Made by a program: the position numbers and the translations under genes. The notes beneath the pieces were generated by a model. That model did not search any database, was not told where the DNA came from, and saw only the letters and a list, made by a program, of their open reading frames with translations. A stretch of DNA of 64,000 bases from DATEAV01 sp964513155 (lineage in GTDB: Bacteria; Chloroflexota; Anaerolineae; Anaerolineales; E44-bin32). The stretch covers positions 1-64,000 of the forward strand of contig CAZEMA010000001.1 in assembly GCA_964513155.1 (NCBI GenBank), given 5' to 3'. Shown piece by piece: positions 8,588-17,027 of this stretch (its first letter is position 1; the number at the start of each line of letters is the position of its first letter).

Positions 8588-9825
8588 GCGAGATTGCGTT
8601 GCCCGGTGCAGTGCCTGAGGCCTACTCGCCCCGGCGCATCCGGTTCCTGGGGTTCGATCCCTGGCTCTTGATTCTCGTCGTCGTCATGCTGGTCTTTGGG
8701 CTGGTCATGGTGTATTCGGCCAGCTGGGACGTCTCCTGGCGCCTCTTCCAGGATCCTGGAGCCATTCTCCGCCGCCAGTTGACAAACCTGGTGATCGGCC
8801 TGGCGGCGCTTGCGGTCACAGCCTCGATGCCGCTGGCCTGGCTGAGGCGATTGGCGCTGCCGGTGGTCCTCATCAGCCTGGTGGCACTGATCGGCGTCTT
8901 GGTGGTCAACGCTGGTGGCGGCCCCCGCCGGGCCTTCCTCGGAGGCTCGGTTCAGCCATCCGAGCTCGCTAAGCTGGGGTTGATCATCTACTTGGCAGTG
9001 TGGATGGAATCCAAGGGGGATCGCCTCCAGGAGTGGGGCTACGGCTTCCTGCCGCTGATGGTCATGATCGGGGTCATGGGTGGCCTGATCATGCTGCAGC
9101 CGGACCTGAGCGCAGCCTTGACCGTCGCCGCCGTCTCCCTGGGGGTGTTCTTCCTGGCCGGGGCGCGGCCCTCGCAATACACGCTCGTGACCCTGGGCAG
9201 CGGCGCCATTGGCTACGTCCTGGTCTGGCTGACGAGCACTGGCCGCGAGCGCTGGCGAGACTACGTCGCCGGCTTGGTGAACATCCAGGAAGCTTCCTAC
9301 CACGTGCAGCACTCGCTGGAGGCTTTCTATTCCGGCGGGCTTCTCGGGCGGGGGCTGGGCGCTAGCCGGCAGAAGTTCGGCTTCCTGCCCGCCCCGCACA
9401 CCGACAGCATCTTCGCCATCATCGGTGAGGAGCTCGGGTTGATCGGCGCCATGCTGGTGCTGGCGCTGTTCTACCTCCTTCTCTGGCGCGGCTTCCGGGC
9501 GGCGTTGAAGGCGCCAGACCGTCTGTCGATGCTGCTGGCGAGCGGGGTCACATTCTGGATCGGCGTCGAGGCGATGGTGAACATGTCCGTTCTGCTGGGG
9601 ATGCTCCCCTTCGCCGGCAACGCCCTGCCGTTCTTCTCCTACGGAGGCTCCAGCCTGGTGACGACGCTGGCGGGCGTGGGGTTCCTGCTGAACGTCTCGC
9701 GACGGGTGCCCGTGGAGGCGCCCAGCGCCGAAGGTCATGATGCGACTATTGGTGTCGGCTGGCGGTACCGGAGGCGGCGTGTATCCCGCCTTAGCCGTCA
9801 TGCGCGCCCTCGGCGGTCGAGCTGA
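8584..9825 (+). CDS. ftsW: Septal peptidoglycan glycosyltransferase FtsW (SEDS family)
   Basis: FtsW polymerises lipid II at the septum together with FtsI. The 413-aa protein has about ten membrane helices and the SEDS signatures PSELAKLG (about residue 124) and LPAPHTDSIFAIIGEELG near 265-282. GTG 8584 overlaps the murD stop by 4 nt and has GGAGG just upstream. The last 30 codons overlap the start of murG by 89 nt, and this C-terminal tail (rich in arginine) is encoded in the alternate frame of murG. The tail is probably cytoplasmic and may be dispensable. Confidence 0.95.
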   Translation: MSEIALPGAVPEAYSPRRIRFLGFDPWLLILVVVMLVFGLVMVYSASWDVSWRLFQDPGAILRRQLTNLVIGLAALAVTASMPLAWLRRLALPVVLISLVALIGVLVVNAGGGPRRAFLGGSVQPSELAKLGLIIYLAVWMESKGDRLQEWGYGFLPLMVMIGVMGGLIMLQPDLSAALTVAAVSLGVFFLAGARPSQYTLVTLGSGAIGYVLVWLTSTGRERWRDYVAGLVNIQEASYHVQHSLEAFYSGGLLGRGLGASRQKFGFLPAPHTDSIFAIIGEELGLIGAMLVLALFYLLLWRGFRAALKAPDRLSMLLASGVTFWIGVEAMVNMSVLLGMLPFAGNALPFFSYGGSSLVTTLAGVGFLLNVSRRVPVEAPSAEGHDATIGVGWRYRRRRVSRLSRHARPRRSS

Positions 9826-10840
9826 CGTGCTCTGGGTCGGCGGGGAGGGCGGTATGGAGGCGGCACTCGTGCATAGGTCCGGGATCGCGTTCGAGGCGAT
9901 CCCCGCGGCCGGAGTGCACGGCGTCGGCCTGCGTTCCCTGCCCGGCAATCTGTGGCGCCTGGCGAGAGGGACGGCAGCGGCGGCGAAGGTCATTCGCCGG
10001 TTCCAGCCGGGGGCATTGTTCTTCACCGGAGGCTATGTGGCTGTGCCGGTCGCAGTGGCCGGTTGGAGGCTGCCCAAGGCGGTCTACGTGCCCGACGTCG
10101 AACCGGGATTGGCACTTAGGGTCCTGGCCCGGATGGCAGATGTGGTGATGGTGACGACCGAGGCTTCGCTGCGCTACTACCCGCCCAGCCGCAAGGCTGT
10201 GGTGACGGGCTATCCGACCCGGCCTGAGCTGGAGGGGCTGGTGAAGGAGCAGGCGCGGCAGCATCTCGGTCTGCCAGCTTCGGGGCCGGTTCTGCTGGTT
10301 TTTGGGGGCAGCCGTGGGGCCCGGTCGATCAACCGGGCGTTGTGGGGTTGCCTGCCAGCGATCCTCGAGAGGGCGCACGTCGTGCACATCACGGGTGAGC
10401 TCGACTGGCCGGAGGTTGAACACTTGCAGGGTCAGGTGGCTCTGGGCCTGGCGGAGCGCTACCACCCGCACGCCTACCTTCACGAGGACATGGCCGCGGC
10501 GTTGGCCGCCGCCGACCTGGCCGTCTCGCGGGCTGGGGCTTCGACGCTGGGGGAGTTTCCGCTCTTCGGCTTGCCTGCCGTGCTCGTCCCGTACCCGCAT
10601 GCTTGGCGCTACCAGAGGGTGAACGCCGACTACCTGGCCGCCAATGGGGCTGCCGTATGCCTGAATGACGAGGACTTGCCCGAGAAGCTTGCCCCGGCTG
10701 TCCTACAACTCCTGGGGGATTCGGGACGGCTGGCGAGTATGGCGGCGGCTGCCCGCCGGCTGGCACGGCCCTCGGCGGCGCAGGCGATCGCCTCGGAGAT
10801 CCTGGGTCTCCTCCAGACACAAGGGGGCAGGCGTGATTAG
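9737..10840 (+). CDS. murG: Lipid II synthase, UDP-GlcNAc transferase MurG
   Basis: MurG (GT28) transfers GlcNAc from UDP-GlcNAc to lipid I at the membrane. The 367-aa protein has the two-domain GT-B layout: an N-terminal glycine-rich loop SAGGTGGGVYPALA and the C-terminal SRAGASTLGEFPLFGLPAVL sugar-nucleotide motif. The loop is usually GGTGGH; here the histidine is glycine, which is unusual and discussed as a finding. There are two adjacent ATG codons (9737, 9740) and AAGG lies just before. The 5' end overlaps ftsW by 89 nt. Confidence 0.95.
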   Translation: MMRLLVSAGGTGGGVYPALAVMRALGGRADVLWVGGEGGMEAALVHRSGIAFEAIPAAGVHGVGLRSLPGNLWRLARGTAAAAKVIRRFQPGALFFTGGYVAVPVAVAGWRLPKAVYVPDVEPGLALRVLARMADVVMVTTEASLRYYPPSRKAVVTGYPTRPELEGLVKEQARQHLGLPASGPVLLVFGGSRGARSINRALWGCLPAILERAHVVHITGELDWPEVEHLQGQVALGLAERYHPHAYLHEDMAAALAAADLAVSRAGASTLGEFPLFGLPAVLVPYPHAWRYQRVNADYLAANGAAVCLNDEDLPEKLAPAVLQLLGDSGRLASMAAAARRLARPSAAQAIASEILGLLQTQGGRRD

Positions 10841-11366
10841 CCTGGTCGTTCTCTTCTGCCTGCTGGTGATCCTGTTTGCCGTGATCGGCGCGATGCGGGG
10901 CTGGGCCAAGGAGCTGCTGGTCACGAGCGCCATCGTCCTGGGGTTGTTCCTGAATGCCATTTTGGAGACCTACATCGCTCCCTATCGGACGGCGGTCATG
11001 CAGCAGACCGGCGCGGCCCAATTCGTGATCCGCGGGGCGCTCTTGGTGCTCCTGGCGTTCTTCGGCTACCAGACGCCCAACCTCCGGGCCCTCCAACCTA
11101 AGGTGGCGCGGGAGAAGCTGGAAGAGATCGTTCTCGGGCTGATCATGGGGGCACTGAACGGTTACCTGCTGATCGGCTCGCTGTGGTTCTACCTGCACCA
11201 GGCCGGCTATCCCTCCGACCTGATCATCAGGCCGGAAGAGGGAACGGCGTTGGCGGCGCAGATTACCGGCCTGATGAATTACTTGCCACCTGACATCCTG
11301 GCCATTCCTCAGGTGTACTTCGCGGTCGGGGTGGTCTTCGTCTTCGTCATCGTGGTCTTTGTATGA
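10833..11366 (+). CDS. CvpA-like integral membrane protein
   Basis: The 177-aa protein has about four hydrophobic helices: one at the N terminus (SLVVLFCLLVILFAVIGAM), one near residues 30-45, one near 65-80, and a very hydrophobic C-terminal helix. The MRGWAKELLVTSAIVLGLFL segment resembles the start of CvpA-type (colicin V production) proteins. Start GTG 10833 overlaps the murG end by 8 nt and is preceded by AAGGGGG; its stop overlaps the murC start (ATGA). Its role in the cluster is unknown; a membrane partner of cell wall synthesis is a guess from position. Confidence 0.7.
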   Translation: MISLVVLFCLLVILFAVIGAMRGWAKELLVTSAIVLGLFLNAILETYIAPYRTAVMQQTGAAQFVIRGALLVLLAFFGYQTPNLRALQPKVAREKLEEIVLGLIMGALNGYLLIGSLWFYLHQAGYPSDLIIRPEEGTALAAQITGLMNYLPPDILAIPQVYFAVGVVFVFVIVVFV

Positions 11367-12736
11367 CCCGGCGTGTACATCTCGTGGGAATCGGTGGAGC
11401 GGGCGTGTCGGCGATCGCGCGGGTGCTGCTGGAACGAGGAGAGACTGTGACCGGTTCGGACCAGGTTACTTCCCCCTATGCTCAGGCGCTCGAGGCGGCA
11501 GGCGTGCACGTCGCCTACGGGCACCGGGCGGAAAACGTCGCCGGGGCCGACCTGGTTGTCGTGTCGTCGGCCGTGCCGGCGGGAAATGTGGAAGTCGTCG
11601 CCGCCCGCCAGGCGGGAATCCCAGTTCTGCGGCGCAATGTCTTCCTCACCGAGATGACCGCCGGCTACCAGACGGTCGCTGTTGCCGGCACGCACGGGAA
11701 GACGACGACGACCGGATTGATCAGCTGGCTTCTCGACCAGGCCGGGCTCTCGCCCACTTTCATCGTGGGCGGCATGCTCAAGGACCTGGGGACAAACGCC
11801 CGAGCCGGCAAGGGACCGCACTTCGTGATCGAAGCCGATGAGTACGACCGGGCCTTCCTGGCCTTGCATCCCAGCGTAGCCGTGGTCACCAACGTGGAAT
11901 ACGACCATCCCGACTGCTACCCGACGCCCGCCGACTTCACGGAGGCATTCCAGGCGTTCGCCCGCCAGGTCAAGGACCGGCTGATCGTCTGCCAAGAGGA
12001 TCCGGCCGCCGCCTCGCTCCAACCGCAGGAGGCGGAGCGGATCACCTACGGCCTTGGGCCAGAGGCGGACTGGCGGGCCGAGGAGATACGGCAGAACTCG
12101 CCCGGCGGGTCGGACTTCCTGGTCAGCCACAGAGGCGAACTCCTCGGCCTGGTCCGGACGCGGCTCCCGGGGCGGCACAACGTTCTCAACGCGCTGGCCG
12201 CACTGGCTGTGGTCGACTTCCTGGGCGTGGAGTTCTCCGTCGCCCGGCAGGCACTCCTGGACTTTCACGGGGCGGAGAGGCGGTTTGAGGTTGTGGGGCA
12301 GGTTGGTGGGGTCACGGTCGTCGATGACTTCGCCCATCACCCCTCGGAGATCCGGGCGACCTTGGCGGCTGCCCGAGAGCGGTACCCCGAGGCCGAGATC
12401 TGGGCGGTCTTCCAACCGCACACCTACTCGCGCACCAGGTCGTTGCTGGAGGAGTTCGCGCAAGCCTTCGGCGATGCGGACCGCGTGGTGGTCACCGGGA
12501 TCTACGCCTCTCGGGAGGCTTATGACCCGTCCATCCGTGGCCAGGATGTGGCCGACAGAATGCATCATCCAGATGCACGCTTCGTCGAGGGCCTGCCCGA
12601 GGCGGCGCGCTACGTGGAGGAGCGCCTGAGCCAGCCGGCCGTGGTGGTGACCTTGAGCGCCGGCGACGGGAACCAGGTAGGCAGGTTATTGCTCGAAGCG
12701 CTGTCGGCCAAGGAAGGAGAGACTCGCGATGGCTAG
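11363..12736 (+). CDS. murC: UDP-N-acetylmuramate-L-alanine ligase
   Basis: MurC adds L-alanine to UDP-MurNAc, the first step of stem peptide synthesis. The 457-aa product carries the Rossmann motif GIGGAGVSAIARVL at the N terminus, the ATP loop AGTHGKTTTTGL near residue 110, VTNVEYDHPDCY, and the C-terminal FQPHTYSRT motif typical of MurC. ATG 11363 overlaps the stop of the cvpA-like gene. The 3' end overlaps the next 60-aa gene by 8 nt. Confidence 0.97.
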   Translation: MTRRVHLVGIGGAGVSAIARVLLERGETVTGSDQVTSPYAQALEAAGVHVAYGHRAENVAGADLVVVSSAVPAGNVEVVAARQAGIPVLRRNVFLTEMTAGYQTVAVAGTHGKTTTTGLISWLLDQAGLSPTFIVGGMLKDLGTNARAGKGPHFVIEADEYDRAFLALHPSVAVVTNVEYDHPDCYPTPADFTEAFQAFARQVKDRLIVCQEDPAAASLQPQEAERITYGLGPEADWRAEEIRQNSPGGSDFLVSHRGELLGLVRTRLPGRHNVLNALAALAVVDFLGVEFSVARQALLDFHGAERRFEVVGQVGGVTVVDDFAHHPSEIRATLAAARERYPEAEIWAVFQPHTYSRTRSLLEEFAQAFGDADRVVVTGIYASREAYDPSIRGQDVADRMHHPDARFVEGLPEAARYVEERLSQPAVVVTLSAGDGNQVGRLLLEALSAKEGETRDG

Positions 12737-12911
12737 GAAGCGGGATGACAAGCGTCTCTTTGACTACGACCGTCGGATCGAGCTCAAGCTGCGACTGGCG
12801 GCCAAGCGAGCCGCCGAAACCCCGACGACGGGCGTGTTCGTCGGAGACTTCGGCCCACTGCCTCCGAGAGAGGTTCTGGACCGCTTGATCGAGAGGGTTC
12901 GCCGGCTGTGA
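12729..12911 (+). CDS. 60-aa basic hypothetical protein between murC and murB
   Basis: This very small gene has a clear ribosome binding site (AAGGAAGGAGAG before ATG 12729) and is overlapped at both ends: by murC (8 nt) and by the murB GTG (GTGA). The product begins MARKRDDKRLFDYDRRIELK and is strongly charged, with a short hydrophobic middle and a helical basic end. No family is recognised. The overlaps and binding site make it a credible translated gene; it may serve to couple translation of murC and murB or be a small division-linked protein. Confidence 0.6.
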   Translation: MARKRDDKRLFDYDRRIELKLRLAAKRAAETPTTGVFVGDFGPLPPREVLDRLIERVRRL

Positions 12912-13692
12912 ATCCGTCGCTGCTGACCGCCGACCAGGCCAGGGAGCTCCAGGCCGCCTTCGGCAAACGCCTGCAACAAGGCGTGCCGCTGGCGCCCTAT
13001 ACCTCGGCCCGAATCGGAGGACCGGCGGACTACCTTCTGGTCGTCCGCTCCTTCCAGGAGTTGGCGTCGGCAGCGCAGGTGCTGTGGCAGATGGGCGCCC
13101 CCTTTCGTGTCTTGGGGGCGGGTGCAAACGTGCTGGTGGCTGACGGCGGGGTGCGAGAGGTTGTCATTCTGAATCAGGCCCGACAGATCANNNNNNNNNN
13201 NNNNNNNNNNNNNNNNNNNNNNNNNNNNNNNNNNNNNNNNNNNNNNNNNNNNNNNNNNNNNNNNNNNNNNNNNNNNNNNNNNNNNNNNNNGCAGTTGTCC
13301 TGGCGGCGACATTCGGGCTGAACCCCTCTACGCCCGAGGCGGCTCGTGCCAAGGCGGAGGGATTCACAGCGGAGAGGCGGCGGAGCCAGCCGTCTGGGCC
13401 GAGCATGGGCTCGACCTTCAGGAACCCCCCTGGCGACCAGGCCGGCAGACTGATCGAGGCTGTTGGTCTCAAGGGGCGGAAGCAAGGCGGGGCTCAGATC
13501 AGCCCCACGCATGCCAACTTTATTGTCAACGTAGGGGGGGCCGCGGCTGCGGACGTCCTGTCGCTGATCCAGGTGGCCCGCAGGGCGGTGAGGGACCGGT
13601 TCGGGATCGACCTGGAGTTGGAGATCGAGTTCCTGGGCGACTGGGGTGCCGCCAGCGCTGAGGGGCAGTTCTCCGGAGGAGAGACTTCGTGA
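12908..13692 (+). CDS. murB: UDP-N-acetylenolpyruvoylglucosamine reductase, interrupted by an assembly gap
   Basis: MurB reduces UDP-GlcNAc-enolpyruvate to UDP-MurNAc with NADPH and FAD. The N-terminal half shows TSARIGGPADYLLVV and GAGANVLVADGG (FAD-binding domain). After the 100-N gap the frame gives AVVLAATFGL and then the catalytic-region motif PSMGSTFRNPPGDQAG, followed by SPTHANFIVNVGGA. The two halves are in different nominal frames, which only reflects the arbitrary gap size. GTG 12908 overlaps the stop of the 60-aa gene. The stop overlaps the ddl GTG start. Confidence 0.93.
13191..13290. other. Assembly gap (100 N) inside murB
   Basis: Exactly 100 N, a conventional placeholder for unknown length. 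The missing segment encodes part of the FAD-binding region of MurB. The flanks do not share an overlap. Confidence 0.99.
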
Positions 13693-14795
13693 ACGGTAAG
13701 TTGCGGGTGGGTGTGATCTTTGGGGGCCGCTCCGGCGAGCACGAAGTTTCCTTGATGTCGGCTCGGTCCGTCATGGCTGCCCTGGACCCGGCGAAGTATG
13801 AGGTGATCTCGATTGGCATCTGGCGGGATGGCCGGTGGTTTGGAGGCTCCGGTGTGCGGGAAGCCTTCCAGGCAGGTCGGTTAGAAGGGCTCGTGCCCGC
13901 TATTCTGGGCCAACCTGGCTGCCGAGGGCTGTTCCGCTGGGAGCAAGGGCAGCCACTCGAGATGCTCGAGCCACTGGACGTCGTCTTCCCGGTGACGCAT
14001 GGCACCTTCGGGGAGGACGGAACCTTGCAAGGGCTTCTGGAGATGGCTGACATCCCCTATGTGGGAAGCGGTGTTCTGGCCTCCTCGGTGGCCATGGATA
14101 AGGGCCTCTTCAAGGACTTGATGCGGACCCAGCGGATCCCGGTCGTCGGAGACACGCTTGTCCAATCGGAGATGATCCGAGAGCAGCAGGATGAAGCGCT
14201 ACGTCTGGCGGAAGCGGTGGGGGCCTATCCACTGTTTGTCAAGCCTGCCAACCTTGGCTCGTCGGTTGGCGTCAGCAAGTGCCGCAGCCGGTCCGACCTG
14301 CTCGAGGGGCTGATGGATGCCGCCCGCTACGACCGGCGGGTCGTGGTGGAGCAGGGTCTGGAGGCGCGGGAGATCGAGGTCAGCGTTCTGGGGAACGAAG
14401 AGCCTGAGGCCTCGATACCGGGCGAAATCATCCCGAGCGATGAGTTCTACAGCTACCGGGCGAAGTACATCGATGATGCCTCACAGCTCCTGATCCCGGC
14501 GCCGATCGATGAGGCGACGACCGAAGAGGTGCGGCGGATTGCGGCGGAGGCTTTCAAGGCCATTGACGGGGCGGGGATGGCCCGGGCGGACTTCCTGCTC
14601 GACCGAGGGAGCGGCAGGCTGTTCCTCAACGAACTGAACACCATCCCCGGTTTCACCCAGATCAGCATGTACCCGAAGCTGTGGGAGGCGAGTGGGCTGT
14701 CGTATCCCGAACTGATGGATCGGCTGATTGACCTGGCCTTCGCCAGGCAGCGGCAAAAGGATGGGCTGTTGCGCTCCTACGGGGGTCACGGATGA
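13689..14795 (+). CDS. ddl: D-alanine-D-alanine ligase
   Basis: Ddl makes the D-Ala-D-Ala dipeptide used by MurF. The 368-aa ATP-grasp enzyme starts VGVIFGGRSGEHEVSLMSA, has VGSGVLASSVAMDKGLFKDL, the FVKPANLGSSVGVSK loop, and FLNELNTIPGFTQISMYPKL, the metal-binding end typical of the family. GTG 13689 overlaps the murB stop by 4 nt and follows GGAGGAGAG. The stop overlaps the ftsQ ATG. Motifs are of the Ddl (D-Ala) rather than D-lactate type, but substrate choice was not tested. Confidence 0.96.
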   Translation: MNGKLRVGVIFGGRSGEHEVSLMSARSVMAALDPAKYEVISIGIWRDGRWFGGSGVREAFQAGRLEGLVPAILGQPGCRGLFRWEQGQPLEMLEPLDVVFPVTHGTFGEDGTLQGLLEMADIPYVGSGVLASSVAMDKGLFKDLMRTQRIPVVGDTLVQSEMIREQQDEALRLAEAVGAYPLFVKPANLGSSVGVSKCRSRSDLLEGLMDAARYDRRVVVEQGLEAREIEVSVLGNEEPEASIPGEIIPSDEFYSYRAKYIDDASQLLIPAPIDEATTEEVRRIAAEAFKAIDGAGMARADFLLDRGSGRLFLNELNTIPGFTQISMYPKLWEASGLSYPELMDRLIDLAFARQRQKDGLLRSYGGHG

Positions 14796-15700
14796 CGGTC
14801 ACGGACCGGGGACGCTGGCGCGGTCAGACACGCGCCGAACAGGTGCGCTCCCGCCGGGCCCGGGTGGAGCGGGTCATTGAACCCGCGCCTCGGGAGCGGA
14901 AGGTCCGCCCCAAGAGGAGCCCACGCCCGCGGCGCCGCTACGACCTGGCGCTCCCTGTGGAAATGGGAGCGGAGGTCCGGCTGCCGGGGCTTCCTGTTGT
15001 GCGGCCCGGGATGCGGCTGCTCACGGCGGCGCTCCTGGCAGTAGCCGCCTGGCTGCTCCAGTCGGTGTTGACGGCTGACAGCTTCCGCGTCGGCGAGGCC
15101 AGCGTCCACGGCGCGGAGCTCCTGACCTCGGGCCAGGTGCGCTCGATTGCCGGGGTGGATGGCGTGTTGGTCTTCCTGGTCGACCCACAGGCCGTTGAGG
15201 CTGTCTTGCTCCAGCAGCCTGAGGTCGAGAGGGCCGATGTGCGCGTGCGTTGGCCGAACCGGGTGGAGATCAGCCTGCAGGAGCGGCGACCGGTCGTCGA
15301 GTGGGACGATGCCAGTCTGACGTGGTGGCTCAGCTCCGATGGGGTTGCCTTCCTCAAGCGGGGCGAGCGCGAGGGGCTGGTGCGTTTGACCAGCGGCGAA
15401 GCCCTCCTGTCGATTTCCGACGATCCCCTGGCACCCGCCGTGGAGCCAGAGGTCTTGGAGGCGGCCGTCGTGCTCAGCACGCAACTGCCTGAGGCACAAG
15501 TCCTGCACATCGACAGGCAGCATGGGTTCTGGATGGAGGATGGGACCGGCTGCTCCGCCTACTTCGGGTTTGGCGGGGACATGGTGAAGAAAGCCCGTCT
15601 CTATCACTTCATCCGCCAGTACCTGGAACAACAGAGGATCGAGCCGGCGATCGTAAGCGTTGAGGACGTCTCGGCGCCGTACTACACCGTGCAGAGGTAG
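14792..15700 (+). CDS. ftsQ: Cell division protein FtsQ/DivIB
   Basis: The 302-aa protein has a long arginine-rich cytoplasmic N terminus (about 75 residues, with RPKRSPRPRRR), one membrane helix (MRLLTAALLAVAAWLLQSVL), and a POTRA domain (FRVGEASVHGAELLTSGQVR through EVERADVRVRWPNRVEISL) followed by the FtsQ beta domain. This is the FtsQ/DivIB layout. It links the cytoplasmic and outer parts of the divisome and partners FtsL. ATG 14792 overlaps the ddl stop (ATGA). The upstream gene order ddl-ftsQ-ftsA is classical. Confidence 0.93.
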   Translation: MTVTDRGRWRGQTRAEQVRSRRARVERVIEPAPRERKVRPKRSPRPRRRYDLALPVEMGAEVRLPGLPVVRPGMRLLTAALLAVAAWLLQSVLTADSFRVGEASVHGAELLTSGQVRSIAGVDGVLVFLVDPQAVEAVLLQQPEVERADVRVRWPNRVEISLQERRPVVEWDDASLTWWLSSDGVAFLKRGEREGLVRLTSGEALLSISDDPLAPAVEPEVLEAAVVLSTQLPEAQVLHIDRQHGFWMEDGTGCSAYFGFGGDMVKKARLYHFIRQYLEQQRIEPAIVSVEDVSAPYYTVQR

Positions 15701-15704
15701 AACT

Positions 15705-16961
15705 GTGGCGACCATGATCGGGGCGGACGTGCCAATCTTCGTGGGTATCGATGTGGGGACCACCAAGGTCTGCGCCTTGGTCGCGCATCTCGACGCCGAC
15801 CGCCAGGTGCGGATTATCGGGGTTGGTCTCGTCCCCTCGCAAGGGATGCGCAAGGGTGGGGTTGTCAGCCTGGAAGGCGTCTCCCGGGCGGTAGCGGCGG
15901 CCAAGGACAAGGCAGAGCGCACCTCCGGCTTTGAGATCACCTCGGCCCTGGTGAGCCTGTCTGGGGCGCATGTCTCGTCCATGAACAGCAAGGGCATGGC
16001 CGGGGTTTCCGGCCGGACGATCGCCGCCGAGGACGTGGCTCGGGCGATCGAGGCGGCTCGTGCCGTGGCCCTCCCGTACAACCGCCAGGTGGTTCACGTC
16101 ATCCCCCGGGGCTACGTCATCGACGGCCAGGACGGAATTAAGTCGCCGCTCGGCATGCACGGCTTCCGCCTGGAGGTGGAGGCCCACATCGTGACGGCGG
16201 CGACGACCGCGGTCCGCAACTTCGAGCGCAGCATCCAGGCCGCCGGCCTGGAGGTGGATGGCTGGGTGCTCAGCCCGCTGGCCTCCGCCGAGGTCGTGCT
16301 GAGCGAGACCGAGCGGGAGATGGGCGTGGTGGCTTGCGACATCGGCGGCGGGACTGCGGATATCGCCGTGTACATCGAGGGCGCGGTCTGGCACACTGCG
16401 GTCATCCCCGTCGGTGGGGATCACCTGACGGGCGATATTGCCCAGGGCCTGCACCTGCCTCAGGAGACGGCCGAGTCGGTCAAACGCCGGCACGGCTACG
16501 CCAAGGTAGCGGATCTGCCGCCGACGGAGTCGTTTGCCGTCCGGCCCTTCGGCGAAGAGAAGCCGGTCCAGATTCGCCGGACTGACCTGGCAGCCATCCT
16601 CCAGCCGCGGGTTGAGGAGCTCTTCGGGCTGGTGCGGCAGGAGATCAAGCGTTCCGGCTATGACGGCCTGCTCCCGGCTGGGGTCGTGCTGACCGGAGGC
16701 ACCAGCCAGTTGCCAGCGATCCGCAACGTCGCCAGCGATGTGCTCGAGCTTCCGGTGCGGGTGGCTCAGCCGGAAGGTATGCGCGGTTTGGTAGACCAAC
16801 TGCGTTCGCCCGCCTTCTCCACCAGCATCGGGCTCTTGCACTGGGCCCGGCTGCAAGAGGAGCAGACGGTGATCGAAGGCAAAGGCCTGGGTAGGATTAC
16901 GATGCCCAGATTCGATTGGAGAGGCGCCGCCGATTTCTTGAAGCGGCTGTTGCCCGGATGA
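15705..16961 (+). CDS. ftsA: Cell division protein FtsA
   Basis: FtsA is an actin-like ATPase that tethers FtsZ to the membrane. The 418-aa protein starts with VPIFVGIDVGTTKVCALVA (phosphate 1 motif), has the SHS2-type 1C domain region with SLSGAHVSSMNSKG, the phosphate 2 motif CDIGGGTADIAVY near residue 207, and the adenosine motif VLTGGTSQLP. The C terminus (FLKRLLPG) can form the short amphipathic membrane-targeting helix. GTG 15705 was chosen because AGAGG lies 7 nt before it; the ATG at 15714 is a close alternative. Confidence 0.95.
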   Translation: MATMIGADVPIFVGIDVGTTKVCALVAHLDADRQVRIIGVGLVPSQGMRKGGVVSLEGVSRAVAAAKDKAERTSGFEITSALVSLSGAHVSSMNSKGMAGVSGRTIAAEDVARAIEAARAVALPYNRQVVHVIPRGYVIDGQDGIKSPLGMHGFRLEVEAHIVTAATTAVRNFERSIQAAGLEVDGWVLSPLASAEVVLSETEREMGVVACDIGGGTADIAVYIEGAVWHTAVIPVGGDHLTGDIAQGLHLPQETAESVKRRHGYAKVADLPPTESFAVRPFGEEKPVQIRRTDLAAILQPRVEELFGLVRQEIKRSGYDGLLPAGVVLTGGTSQLPAIRNVASDVLELPVRVAQPEGMRGLVDQLRSPAFSTSIGLLHWARLQEEQTVIEGKGLGRITMPRFDWRGAADFLKRLLPG

Positions 16962-17027
16962 GAAGGCCACTGTCGGGGGCAAGAGCCTCTGCAGGGGCAT
17001 GACCCAAGTCAACGGAGGAGGAAACCC

